Below are positions 23,034 through 34,417 of a stretch of 64,000 nucleotides of DNA, one piece after another (position 1 is the first letter of the stretch; each line of letters starts with the position of its first letter). A model generated the notes under the pieces. The model searched no databases. It saw only the letters and a program-made list of their open reading frames with translations, and was not told the origin of the DNA. Source of the DNA: Atkinsonella hypoxylon (lineage: Eukaryota > Ascomycota > Sordariomycetes > Hypocreales > Clavicipitaceae); NCBI GenBank assembly GCA_000729835.1, contig JFHB01000044.1:1-64000 (forward strand). The letters run 5' to 3'. The translations under genes were made by a program, and so were the position numbers.

Positions 23034-25130
23034 ATGAGGTTCCAATTGCTCATACAAGCGACCTTAGTCAGTCTCGCGCTGGCTCTTGCTCCGAAAAGCC
23101 GCCAAGTACGATATCGAGAAGCCGTCTGGGAGACAGATATTCATTCGAAATTAAGCCGAGACATTGCTCGTCTTACGCACAAAATGGATGAGAAGAACGG
23201 CCTCGTTGAAGTCATGCATTTGCCGAGGGCGGCAATGTCTGGATCGCTTACCTTGGCGCCAAGCAGTAAAGAATTTCACCAGTCTTTTATTTACTCCACC
23301 AACAGTCCTAACAAGAAGAACTGGATCGGCATCTACTCGTCCAATGCTGGCGGCCCAGACAACGAAAAGTACAACCAGGACTCTCTATCGTGGGATTATG
23401 CTCCTGATGCTCAAGGCGAAGTCGAGCTTTCTACTGCCAATTTGCCTCCGGGACAGTACAAGGCCTACTTCCTTGCAGACGAGGGCTATACGTGGCTGGC
23501 TCAACCTGTTGAATTCAAGGTGCCTGGGCCGTGGGGTTCTATATCCGTCCTCAAAAGTGAGCCTGCACTCACTTTTGAGTACAGGACTCCTCATGCTGAC
23601 CCTCAAAACTGGATTGGCATCTATCATTCTTTTGGGGGCGGCCCGGACTCACAGAGGCATATTGCAGACTCGTTGGAGTGGGCATACGCTCCGAATGAAA
23701 GTGGAACCGTCAAGGTCAACACCACCAAGCTACAGCCGGGTGTGGAGTACAAAGCTTATTTCCTTTCTAAGGGCCAATACAAGTGGCTGGCGAACCCTAT
23801 CGAAGTGTTCATTCCTGGGGAGGGTAAACTAGTTTTCATCACAGACATATTCAGGACGCACAATGCACGTCAAGGCGAACCCTTTGAGGTCACAATTTCC
23901 GGCATGCTTGGTAACCCACCCGATGGGAGCAGCAGGTTTGCCAAGACGAAGGACTCGGATTCAACCGATGCACAGACACATGGATGGGTCAAGGTGTCAA
24001 TTGATGGAATCGTTACCGGGACGCCGCCCGAGTCAGCCGTTGATACTACTTTTACTGTCGAGGCTGTTGCATCCAATGGATCTACCGCGGAAATGCATGT
24101 GACGATCCCAGTTGTTCACAAGGATGATCCCTTGGTAAAGGAGCTGACTGTTTTGTCATTCAACCTATGGTTTGGCGGCACCCAGGTCAAGGACTACCAT
24201 GCTAAGCAAGTACGGTTCATTGCCAATAGCGGCGCTGACATTGTGGGACTTCAGGAGAGCACTGGTGGTCATGCCATCCGCCTTGGCAAAGCTTTAGGTT
24301 GGGATTACTGGCAAGGCAACGACGTGGGCATCATATCTCGGTATCCCATTGTGAGGATATATGACCCCATTGAAGCGGCTGGTTCTGTGCGCATCGCGCT
24401 TGATCGTGGGAACGAGCTGAATTTCTGGAATTGTCACTTGGGTTATACACCATATGGCCCCTACGACTTCTGCTTCGATCACCTGAAGGAAGAGCAGGTG
24501 CTAGAGAATGAAATAACGTCGAGGCGCACTCCGCAGATGAAGAACATTATGGAGAACATGCATGATCAGTTGCTCGACTCTTACCAGTACCCCGTCATTT
24601 TCACTGGCGACTTCAATGCACCATCGCATCTGGACTGGACGAATGCCACAAAGAATCTTCATTGCGGGATTGGATACTTCCCCTGGCCGACTTCGAGGCA
24701 TCCCATCAATGCTGGACTGATCGACTCGTTCAGAGAGGTGCACCCGGACCCCTTTGCCGAGCCTGGGTTCACCTGGTCACCCATCTATTTGGATAACGAC
24801 GGTCGACGTGAGCCAAAGGACCGAATTGATTTTATTTACCATAAAGGCCTCAAGACTCTGTTGTCCGAAGCTGTTGTGGTGGGCCAACCAAAGGCGGAGC
24901 CCGATCACTACGAGAACGAGTGGCCGTCTGATCATGCAGCAGTTCGAACTGTCTTCCAGGTCCAAAGAGACAGTTTCGTAGAAGGTGGCAACTCGAATTT
25001 GCTGTGGGGTGTACTCAGTGCCATCATCACAACAGCAACTGGGTGTGCCGCATGTCTGGCCTGCGCATGGAATCGCCGTCGCAAGGCGAAGAAGGCTCCT
25101 GAGGAAAGCAAGAAAAGCGACCCCACTTAG
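23034..25130 (+). CDS. Secreted, membrane-tethered EEP-domain phosphodiesterase/nuclease-like protein
   Basis: Intronless gene of 698 residues. A signal peptide (LLIQATLVSLALALA) is followed by two tandem repeats of about 75 residues (near 100-170 and 185-260), each with NWIGIY, GGPD, YKAYFL and WLA-P. A further beta-rich segment (about 270-360) looks Ig-like. The endonuclease/exonuclease/phosphatase fold follows at about 370-640, with metal and catalytic motifs LSFNLW, GLQES (about 405), NCHLGY, GDFNAPS (about 524) and SDHAAV (about 631). A transmembrane helix (about 656-680) and a short Lys/Arg-rich cytoplasmic tail end it, so the enzyme faces outward. Known relatives cleave sphingomyelin, inositol phosphates or DNA; which applies here is unknown. 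All key residues look intact. Start: the ATG directly before the signal peptide. Confidence 0.85.
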   Translation: MRFQLLIQATLVSLALALAPKSRQVRYREAVWETDIHSKLSRDIARLTHKMDEKNGLVEVMHLPRAAMSGSLTLAPSSKEFHQSFIYSTNSPNKKNWIGIYSSNAGGPDNEKYNQDSLSWDYAPDAQGEVELSTANLPPGQYKAYFLADEGYTWLAQPVEFKVPGPWGSISVLKSEPALTFEYRTPHADPQNWIGIYHSFGGGPDSQRHIADSLEWAYAPNESGTVKVNTTKLQPGVEYKAYFLSKGQYKWLANPIEVFIPGEGKLVFITDIFRTHNARQGEPFEVTISGMLGNPPDGSSRFAKTKDSDSTDAQTHGWVKVSIDGIVTGTPPESAVDTTFTVEAVASNGSTAEMHVTIPVVHKDDPLVKELTVLSFNLWFGGTQVKDYHAKQVRFIANSGADIVGLQESTGGHAIRLGKALGWDYWQGNDVGIISRYPIVRIYDPIEAAGSVRIALDRGNELNFWNCHLGYTPYGPYDFCFDHLKEEQVLENEITSRRTPQMKNIMENMHDQLLDSYQYPVIFTGDFNAPSHLDWTNATKNLHCGIGYFPWPTSRHPINAGLIDSFREVHPDPFAEPGFTWSPIYLDNDGRREPKDRIDFIYHKGLKTLLSEAVVVGQPKAEPDHYENEWPSDHAAVRTVFQVQRDSFVEGGNSNLLWGVLSAIITTATGCAACLACAWNRRRKAKKAPEESKKSDPT

Positions 25131-26047
25131 ACTTGTAGGAATGCCTCAGCAGAGGCTCACTCGTGACAAGCATGCGTCTGTCTAACATCGTGGGAGGTAA
25201 GGAGTATGGGACAATTGATCATCAGTCTGATTTTGATCTAGTTCTATTTTTCGCATCGGATTTGGATATTTTCAGCATTTAATCAGCGAAATATAAACTT
25301 ATAGACGAGATAGAATCTGCTATTATGCATGGATCGATGAAGGGATCGATGCTGGTTTCGACTATGTTGCGGGGACGGAGGCAGGGTTGGGAGCATCGCC
25401 TTGGACGAGGGTCACGTTCTTGGAGGCGAGGGCTGGGCTCCTGGAGGTGGTGTCGGGTGATGGCGGAGGGTGAATTGTGTAGAGGCAACTTTCGAGGACG
25501 GGATTTAGGAGGGAGGAACCTTGAGTGCCTGCTGCGCCGAAGATGACTGGTACTTTGGAGACTGTTTGGAAAAAAATGAAGGCTGGATGATGCTTTCTTG
25601 ATGGGTGAGGTGGATGGTCGTCGTATGCTCTTACATGATGGTGCTTACTGATATGGTCTAGGAAGAATGTGATAGAGGCGCCTGAAGTCATTTATGTATG
25701 GTTGTGAATCAAGCATGTGATTCGGGGTGGTCGTCAGGTAACTATCCGGCGTGGCATTCTGAATTGGTCAGTTGTTGTCAGTGTGCTGTATGAACTAGGC
25801 GGGTGAGGTTGCGGATGGGGTTGTACTGGGGGAGTTAAGTAAGATGCGAAGAGCTTACGAGCGAGATGAGTTCAAGTCCGCTGCCTTGCGCTCGCGTTTG
25901 GCGAGAGCGGAGTATAGAATACAATACGCGGAGAATAAGACGATCTAGAGAGCGCTGCAAACATTCTCTTGATCCGCAGAGGGCCAGTGTCGCAAAGTCT
26001 TGGAAACGCAAAAGCGCCTTCGTTCATATATGCTCATGTAATACTAT
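25131..26047. other. Intergenic region holding an NmrA-like fragment
   Basis: Between the convergent EEP and LSG1 genes. Apart from the minus-strand NmrA-like fragment described separately, nothing is recognisable. Confidence 0.5.
25362..25691 (-). pseudogene. Truncated NmrA-like (NAD(P)-binding regulator) fragment
   Basis: The minus-strand frame encodes the beginning of an NmrA/SDR-type Rossmann fold: PVIFGAAGTQGSS carries the GxxGxxG dinucleotide loop, and about 35 residues on ALASKNVTLVQGDAPNPAS matches the typical 'ALASKGVEVVQGDLxDPAS' segment. The frame then stops, whereas family members run to about 300 residues. No later part of the family is seen downstream. An ATG at 25691 heads the frame, and an intron between about 25648 and 25565 (GTAAGC to CAAACAG) is possible. 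Most likely a decayed remnant; a short expressed protein cannot be excluded. Confidence 0.55.
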
Positions 26048-28050
26048 TTAGTCATCCAAATCCTTAGGAGTCTTCGTCCTCGTTTTCCTTCCCTTACCCA
26101 TTCTTGCACCGCCCTTGAAATGCTTCTTGCTTCCCATCTGCACCTCTTTCGGGTCCAGCCCGTTTTCCAAGGCGATAGCCGTGCGGGCTTTCCTGCCGCT
26201 AAGCATCTTACCAGCCGCGAGGCCTTGCTCATGATACTTGTGGTTGAAAGGCATGCTGACGTGGCCCTGGGCACCCCTACCACCAAAGAAACCAGCATCA
26301 AGCGCTTGCGTCTTGGGTCCGGCGGGAATGGACATCATGTCTGTGTCTAGCGTGACGCTTTCATTGTCGGCCAAAGACATGGACTCGGTAGCAGCTACGA
26401 GAGCAGCTCTTCGCTTTTCGGGCAAGTTGAGTTCGCTGTAGAGCTCGCGATTGAAAGCTTTGGCATCTTCGATTCCAGGGGGTGGATGGACAAAGAGAAG
26501 CTTGCCGTTGACGTAGTCCTTCAGAACGTATCGTGACGCTCTGGCGATATCAGGCTGACCTAAGCCTTGGGTGGAAAATCCGCGGGCAGTGGCGTACGCT
26601 CGTAGCAATTCCTCGGCTGTAGGGACCCCAGTCCCTCCCTCCTCAACCGGTCGCAGTTTAATATGAATGCCGTAGATGGCTTCCAGGAATTGGCGTGGGA
26701 TCCGCTGCGCAACCAGCCCAACTGGACCGTTGAACTCTCTCATCTGGTCAATGGGCAAAACACCGTTGCAGACCAGGTCGGCCTTGGTGAAGGCGAAATT
26801 CGGGAACACCAGACCAGGACAATCGCAGAGAATGACATTATCGCTGAGGTGAATGGTTTGAAAGTGCTTGGTCTTTCCGGGGGTAGAAGAGACTGATACC
26901 TTCTTGGCACCGATTAAGGCATTAATGGTCGATGATTTTCCAACGTTGGGATAACCGACCAACCCCACCTGCAACTTGTGTTCCGCGTCTAAAATCATAA
27001 TTGTCAGTTGCTTACGAGAGCATCCAAAACCGAGGTCAACTCACTGTCATTCTTCGGGGCATGCTGCAAGAAAATTTCCTCTAGTTCTTCGACTGTAAGA
27101 ATCTGGGTGTCCTCGTCCTCTTCAGCATCTGCCAGAGCTCCACCCTCCTCCTCCTCCTCCTCCTCCTCCTCCTCTTGTGATGAATCAATATCACGGACGG
27201 GCCGTCTTCCAGCGCGGCGTAATGATTGCTGTGAAACACCATCTTCAGAATCGGTTTCTTGATCTCTTGCTTCAATCATCTCTTTGGCCAAATGTGCTGA
27301 GAAAAATTTATAAGAAATACCCGCCTTTTTCAGATACTTGGCCCATGCTTTACGCTGGGCAGGCGTCATCATATCAGCTTTATTGATCAAGAGAAGATTC
27401 TCCTTCTTGGGGTCAATATCCTTGACGTATGATTCAAGGTCCTCTGATCGGAACAGTAATGGATTTCTGGCATCGACAATCTGTACAATGAGATCGGATC
27501 GTTCAATAACTCTCCATAATTGACGCCAGACCTCAAGATTTCTTTCAAAAGGCGTCATCAGAAGGTCATTGTTCTCTTCCAACTCGGCAAGTCCTCGTCT
27601 CCAGTTTAAGAATGCCTCTCGCTCTCTGACATCCAAGTCTTGTGCGGTGGTGGTGGCATCCCACTTTGGCCGTCTGGGAACTGTAAGGCGGTTCCTGTGC
27701 TGGCGATGCTTGCCAAGGACAGCTCTCTCTTCATTAGCGGAGAGAAGATAAGGATTCTTCTGGTCCGTATGAATAATCTTCACATTGTTCATTTTCTCAG
27801 CAGTGAAGTCAGTGCCCGCTAGCTCCGCGGTGGCCAAGAACTCGTCGAGAGCACCCTGTTCTGTAACAGAGCGCATCTTGACCCACGCAGCATCTTGCTT
27901 TTCGTTGACGAGATACTGCTCTCCAGTAGCATGGTTCGTCCTTGTGATGGCGGCAGTTCTCTTCCTGTCGACTCCTTTGCCTTTGCCGAAGCGATCGTTC
28001 ATCAATGCATTACCGAGCCCCACGCTTTTCTTAGATTTTGCAAGAACCAT
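26048..28050 (-). CDS. LSG1: Large-subunit GTPase 1 (60S maturation)
   Basis: Cytoplasmic GTPase that releases the export adaptor Nmd3 from the late pre-60S ribosomal subunit. Exons 28050-27045 and 26988-26048 give 648 residues, close to yeast Lsg1. It shows the circularly permuted GTPase order of the YlqF/YawG family: G4 NKAD (in LLINKADMMT) comes first, then G1 GYPNVGKSS, then G3 DCPG. A run of ten to eleven Glu codons between G4 and G1 comes from a CTC microsatellite on the plus strand (about 27146-27178). The single 56-base intron falls just before the G1 motif. It shares a roughly 400-bp promoter with LTV1. Confidence 0.95.
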
Positions 28051-28452
28051 TTTCGCGGTTACGGCTTCGCCGAGCCGTGATTCTGTACGGAATTGGGAAA
28101 AGAAAGACGTGTGCGTCCGACGAAACCAGACAGCTTCTAGATAGCGGAGACAGCGTGGTCGTTGGGAACGATTTGGAAGTAAGATTTGGGTTGAGTAGGC
28201 GCCGTTCTAATTCTTGACTACCCGCAGTGCGGGCTGATTAAGGAATGCGTCACAACGGAGGGGCAAATTTTCGACGACGACGCGATTCCCACTAACACTG
28301 TACAAACACCCACGAAAATCGGCCCCTTGTACAGTACTATCGTGGCGCACACTGTACCGAAACGAGGGTCCAAATTTTCTGACCCGAGCTCGGTCCTTTT
28401 TCACCTGCAGGCACAACTGTTCAGGCCCGAGATCAACGCAAACAACGTCAAA
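28051..28452. promoter_or_regulatory. Bidirectional promoter of LSG1 and LTV1
   Basis: The two start codons are 402 bases apart and face outward, so this stretch must serve both genes. CAAATTTTC occurs at 28264-28272 and again at 28371-28379; its reverse complement GAAAATTTG resembles the ribosomal RNA processing element (RRPE, GAAAATTTT) of yeast ribosome-biogenesis promoters. The element is inferred by likeness only. Confidence 0.5.
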
Positions 28453-29743
28453 ATGCCTCGAGGAAAGTGGATGTACGTACAAATCACTGCTCAAGTATGC
28501 CTCTTGTTTTCTATTACTCATCCTGATCTGCAGTGACAAAAAGACGGCCCAGCACTTCACGCTGGTCCACCGACCGCAGAATGACCCTCTCATCCACGAC
28601 GAGAATGCCCCGTCGATGGTTCTGAATCCGACCCAACTAAAGCCCGGATCGTCAAAAGCGAAACATCTTGACGATTTAGAATTGGAATTTGGATCAGAAG
28701 CTGCTGCGATTCGCGCTAATGAAGGCGAAGCCGCCAGTCATGGCATATACTTTGACGACTCCGAGTATGATTATATGCAACATCTACGGGACCTGAATTC
28801 CGGTTCAGGCGAGGTTGTCTTCATTGAAGCTACCAATACGGGCAAAGAAAAGCAAAAAGAATCTTTGGAAGATGCATTGAAGAAGCTGGACCTGGAACAC
28901 AAATCAGGAGATCTATTCGATGATGAAATCCTCCCTTCCAAAAACTTGACGAAGGTCACGTACCAAGCGCAACAAGAAATCCCTGACGCTATCGCTGGAT
29001 TCCAACCAGATATGAACCCTCGATTAAGAGAAGCCCTTGAAGCTCTAGAAGACGAGGCATATGTGGATGACGAAGATGATGACATTTTCAAAAACCTTAC
29101 CAAGGACGGAAAAGAGATTGATGACTACGAGTTCGAAGAGACTCAATTCTATGACGATGAGGAAGGCTGGGAATCTGACGACACTGCTAAGCCAACGAAA
29201 GAGTACAAGGAGGCAGTCCCCAAACTGGTACAGGTTAAAGAAGAGCCCGAGGTAGGACCGTCGCAGGACTGGATGGAGGACTTCAAGCAGTTTAAAAAGG
29301 AGCAGAAGCCTGGAAAATCCCCAGTCGCGACGTCACACTCAGAGCTTCAGTCTATCTGGACCACTACGACGAATGGTGGACGGCGAAAAAAGAGAAAGGG
29401 CGCCCTGACCAATGCCTCCAGTTTTTCCATGTCTTCATCTTCCTTGGTTCGAACAGAGCAAATGAGTCTCTTGGACGCTAGATTTGACATCATTGAGGAG
29501 CGATACAATGAGGATGATGAGGATGACATGGCTTCGGTGTCACAAGTGTCGACTGTCTCGACTGTAGACGGACCTATGAGAAAGGATTTTGACAACATTT
29601 TGGACGACTTTCTTGGAAGCTACACAAAACCTGGTAAGCGAACAAACAAAAAATCGAAGGCTCAGACTGGTCTTGAACAACTGGAGGAAATTCGCAGAGA
29701 ACTTGGGCCAGCACGTATTCGTGGTCGAAACGTACGGACTTAG
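28453..29743 (+). CDS. LTV1: 40S export/assembly factor LTV1
   Basis: Non-ribosomal component of the pre-40S particle, needed for nuclear export and correct placing of uS3. Exons 28453-28472 and 28534-29743 join to 409 residues. The first exon is only 20 bases (MPRGKW plus two bases); splicing to TGACAAAAAG gives MPRGKWIDKKTAQHFTLVHR, the conserved N-terminus of the family. The protein is acidic and rich in Asp/Glu in the middle (EALEDEAYVDDEDDDIF), with a basic C-terminus (GRNVRT). Without the tiny first exon the open frame would begin wrongly at an internal ATG (28616). Confidence 0.92.
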
Positions 29744-30302
29744 TAGACCTCCAGAAAACTGCTATAAAGTATATAATGACCGAATGAATTTCTCGAAAAT
29801 AATCAACGCACTTTGAATGTGCCCGTACAGACCACATGAATAGTCCAATCTGGCTCGATTCTGAGACCTTTTGTTTGCAAGGTCTCCATTGTTGCTGGAA
29901 TCAAGGTGGCTGGAACCTTGAGCATGGAGGCTGAAAGCTCACTGCGCGGTCGTGAGCCAGTCTACAAACGGAACTACCGCAATATCCTGCACATTAGCGC
30001 TTCAGAGCATGAAAAAAGAATACAATACGTTCTCGTATCATCCACATCAGGCAATTTGTCCTTCGTGGTTTGACATAGCGGGCTTGTACGAGCTGCCGTG
30101 ACATTTAGGTCACGTGAGCCAAGCTTGACCTACAGACTCAGAGCTCCAACCATCAAAACAGTCTTGCGAATAGTTTCCGAAAGTCCTCTCCAGTACTGCC
30201 TGATCGATCATCATTACGGATTTGTGATCAGGCGCTCAACTACTCCACATGTGCAAATCAACTATATAGCTAGATGCGACGTTTGTTGCACTACCGAACT
30301 AA
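29744..30302. other. Intergenic region between LTV1 and SAC3
   Basis: Holds the LTV1 3' end and SAC3 promoter. TCACGTGA at about 30111-30117 contains a CACGTG E-box, a possible bHLH site. No gene is seen. Confidence 0.5.
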
Positions 30303-33300
30303 ATGTTTGCGTCCTGCGCCCAGGGCACGCTCGGTGCGGCGCCGGTGCACAACCCATTCGCAGCTGTTCCCTCCAAAGGCGAGACCAATCCATCTGGCGG
30401 TGATAGTGCGGGCTATCAAAAGCAACGTGAAACGAAGCCTACCAATCCCTTCCAAACCCAGGACGCGAGTTTAAGTGACGGTGGTGGGCAGCAGAAAGGC
30501 AAAGGTAGTCGCACCGATGGTTCTGCAAGGAAATCTCACGGCAAAACTGGTTATGGAAAGCCTCGACATAACGACAAAACCGACCGAAAGAATGGAAATG
30601 TCAACTCCTGTAGAACCGACAACAAAGGTTCTAGAGCCACATCGCCATCGAGCATTTCCTCGGACGCAGCGAACGAGACGACAGCGATTCCCTACAATGG
30701 AGCGGACCCATTGGCAAGAAAGATCTATCAAAGGCTGAGGAAAGATGGAATCAACCCACCGGCTTGGCCGTCACAACCTGGGAATCCCAAAAACAAGCAG
30801 GCCATGGCGAGGTTTAGAGAACAATATGAGACCTACCGAAAAAAGGTCAGAATATCTTTGACAAAGGCTGGCTTGATCGATGACCCTGAAAAACGAAAAG
30901 CTCTCAGCGATGCCATCGAATTCAAAGGGATTTGTGAAGACATGTGTCCGGAATTCGAGAAGATCACGAGAATCACGGAGTTGGACGTTGTGCTTGCGGA
31001 GAAAGACCCAAGAACGACATTCACAAACACAAACAAGATGGTCAAGAAGCTGGCGCGCTCAGCGGCTGGACAGGAAGCGCCACTTCCCATGGACGTACGC
31101 TCGGTTTCATCTCTTCGAAGAACTTTGGACTATCTATTGGACGACCTATTGCGCGATGACGGCAATTTGCCCATTGTTCACGGCTTCCTTTGGGATCGAA
31201 CGCGTGCTATCCGCCGAGACTTCTCCTTCTTCTCTTCGCTCACTCACGAGGAGACAAAAACACAGGTCTATATTCTGGAGAATATTGCTAGGTTCCATGT
31301 TACTTCGCTACACCTTCTATCCCAGGAAGGAAAGGCTCCTGAAGATTTCGTTCAACAACAAGAGCTTGAGCAACTTGGCAAGGCACTGCTGTCTCTACGA
31401 GACGTTTATGACGACTGCGGTGAACAAGGCATCGAATGCGAAAATGAATCCGAATTCAGAGGCTACTACCTTTTGTTTCACGCACGGGATCCCAGCATTT
31501 TGGAGACACTCCAGCGACAATGGAAGCCACATCACTGGCGGGACTCTGACGATGTTAGAACTGCTGTGTCCCTCGTTGAGGCCCTTCAAGATTCACATGA
31601 TTTCCACGGACCCCTCAAGAACGGTCCCTTTTTAGCAGCTTCGGCTGCTTTTCAAGCCTATTTCCGAATTGTGCAAGACCCGAAGGTCTCCTATACAATG
31701 GCATGCTTCGCCGAATGCCACTTTCCCCAGCTTCGCAGGTCGATACTCCAGACTATAAAACGAGCGCTTTCTAGACCCAAGGATCCTGCTCAGGATGTGA
31801 CAGCGTCGGCACTCAACGAATTTCTCCAGTTCGATACCATTCAACAAGCTATAAGCTTCGCTGAACTACATGATTTGGAATTCGAACCCAATCCAGAAGA
31901 CCCATCTGACCTAGGTCGAAAAATCCTGGTGCTCGATGGTAGACGGCCACTCCCTCATCGCAGACTTCAGCATCAGTATTCGCAAAAGATGGTGGAGAGA
32001 AAACGATCCTCACGTCCTTTGCCTGACGTGATACATCGTACTGTATTCGAAGATCCTAAGGTAGAGCAACTGGCCAACGGACTAAAACCTGAAGGCAGCC
32101 TTTTTGTTCAAGATGGTGCAATTAATTCTCTATTCAAACCATCCTTTGGTGGACTTACCACCGCAAAAATAAACCCCTTCGCGAGCTCATTCTCTTCGTC
32201 ATCGTCATTTGGAAGCCCAAGTCTGCCGGCAACCAACATGTCTAATTCCCAACATGGTAAGAAGTCAAACGCATACACATTATGAATTTCGTAAGTTCGT
32301 TGTATCGGGAGCGCTGACCAAATGCAGCTTCAACCTTGTCCGCTGCAAATAACTCACAACCATCAAGTACGACGAACAATCCCTTTGCGCCACCTTCGAC
32401 TAGTTTTGGCAACTTACCTAACCAGCCGTCAACGACTGTGAGCCCTTCACATTCTTCATTTGCCACTGAAAAGGGTAACGCGAAAATTAGCGCCGCTGGT
32501 CTCTTTGGAAATGGACCTAAGACGTCAGCAAATCCATTTGCATCGGCCTCGGAACCAACAGTGAAGACGTCTTTGTTCGGAGGGCAGAAGCCCGCATCCT
32601 TCAGCACAATATCAACTTCTACATTAGCAGACAGCGCAAAGAGCCATCCAATATCACATCCCTTTGCTGGCAGTGGCCTAGCAAACGGCAAGGATACAAC
32701 AAACCGGTCAATTTCCATGCCACCACCTCCCGTCCCCGAGCCCAAGCAATTGCCTAATTCTACGAGTGTCGTTTCGACCAATACAGGCGGCGGCCCGTTT
32801 GGGTCAGTTTCTTCTGTACGGAATCAACCAGCTGCCGCTTTGGGCCAGAAATCCTTGCCATCATCTCCTCCCCTGGGCTCTACGCAGTTTGGTGGTTTCA
32901 ACCTAGCCAAGCCGACTGTCACTGGAACGGACGGAAAACCAACCTTTCCGAAGAAGCCTGCAATTCTGGGTGGTCTTGGAGGGTCAAGTTCCATTACGAA
33001 AGAGATCCTGTCTCCAGCTATTTCGCCATCAACTACAGCGAGACCAACTTTTCCTTCAATCCAAGTCGCCTCAAGCCCGTTCGCGACAGGAACATCAAGC
33101 ATCGCACCGGCAAATACTGCCTCGAGCTCCTTACCTGAATACCCTGCTGAGTCTTCACCAGTTCAGAATAACGATGGCTCGTCAACAAAAGACGCAGTTG
33201 CACAGACGAAGCCGCCCAAACCCCCAAGAGACCTGATGGGCGATTTTACAAAGTGGTTTGTAAAGGGTGATAACGGTATACTGGAACAATTTCAGGTTTT

Positions 33301-34417
33301 TGTGATAGATGAATTGGCTAGGAAAACTTTTGACGCATTTGAAACGGAGGCAGCAGAAAAGCGACGTAAAGACGAGGAGGAGCGTATCAACAAACAAGTC
33401 GAGAATTTCAGAACATACAATCTGTCTCTCAAATACTTTTACAAGTGGAAGCATAACGCTAGAGAGAAACGTCTTAGTACCCTTCGTCGAAGTGGTCGAG
33501 ATCAGCTCCGCGCTTTCTACGAATCACAACGCGCTGCTGAGCGAAAAGTACAACAAGAGGCGGCCAAGAAAGCAGCCAAGCAGCGGGCAGAACTTGCGAA
33601 GGTGAATCGGCCAGAGGAATTTATGGATATGCTAAAGCGCAAGAACGGGAGTCGGGGGGAGGCACAAATGGCCTTGCTATCAAGTGGAGTCTTATCCGAC
33701 GTGGCTAATAAGAGAGCGATTGTTGAAACGATTGCGCAACGAGAGTTCAGGACAAGGAGCAACTCTATGACCTCAAGCTACCAGTCAAGAGATCCCTCGC
33801 CTAGTTCGAGCAGAAAGATGGGCGCTAAAACAAAGGCGTTGCGAGAGTTGTATTTGGGCAAGCCAAGCCGTTTTCATCGCTCTCTGCCATCAGCGTCTTC
33901 TAGAGAGGGTGAACCTTCTGCCGCTAATCGATCAACCAGCAACGCATCTGCGCGTTGGAAGCTCAAGGCCATGGGTATCGAAGAACTGCCAGATGGAACC
34001 GCGGTACCCCAGTCCATGGCTTACGACATGAGATCTAGGCCAAGCTACTATTCTAGTCTTGCATTTGGCTCGTCTTTGGGCAACAGCTCTGTGCGACGGG
34101 CTTCAGTCAGTGGTGGGAGCCAGACTCTTGGTTCTCCGATTAGAAGGATGGGCATTCCGACAGTCGATGATGGACTTGGGAATAACAAGAGGAAGCGGTC
34201 GTCGGAAGAAGATGTTGAGGAGGACACAGCCGCTGATCTCCCGGGAGATGGTGTCAAACACAAGCGGATCATGAGCGAAGCAGAAAAGCTCACAAGCGAG
34301 CTCAAAGCACTTCGGCAGGAGTTGGAAGAAGGAAGGGACTGGTTTCGATCTCAGAACGAGCGGCTACGGAGCGAATCACGGGGTGTGGAAACACCCTGGT
34401 TTGACAACAGCATTTGA
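30303..34417 (+). CDS. SAC3: SAC3/GANP nuclear mRNA export factor
   Basis: Scaffold of the TREX-2 complex, which ties transcribed genes to the nuclear pore and exports mRNA. Exons 30303-32256 and 32328-34417 join to 1347 residues, as expected. An N-terminal low-complexity part carries NPF-type motifs (HNPFAAVPS). The SAC3/GANP helical domain begins about residue 208 with GICEDMCPEFEK, the family signature, and runs to about 520. A second low-complexity region holds more NPFA/SPFA repeats, likely contacts for Mex67-type receptors. Residues about 970-1075 form a long charged helix (IDELARKTFDAFETEAAEKR onward) matching the CID region that binds Sus1 and Cdc31. The 71-base intron lies in the low-complexity linker; read without it, the gene would appear as two proteins. 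Confidence 0.93.

Noticed and set aside
27008..27262. Plus-strand Ser-rich frame
   Set aside because: It is the antisense shadow of the LSG1 poly-Glu microsatellite.
32336..34417. A separate 693-codon protein downstream of SAC3
   Set aside because: It has no proper ATG at its head, and a 71-base intron joins it in frame to the SAC3 gene, whose known C-terminal binding region it contains.
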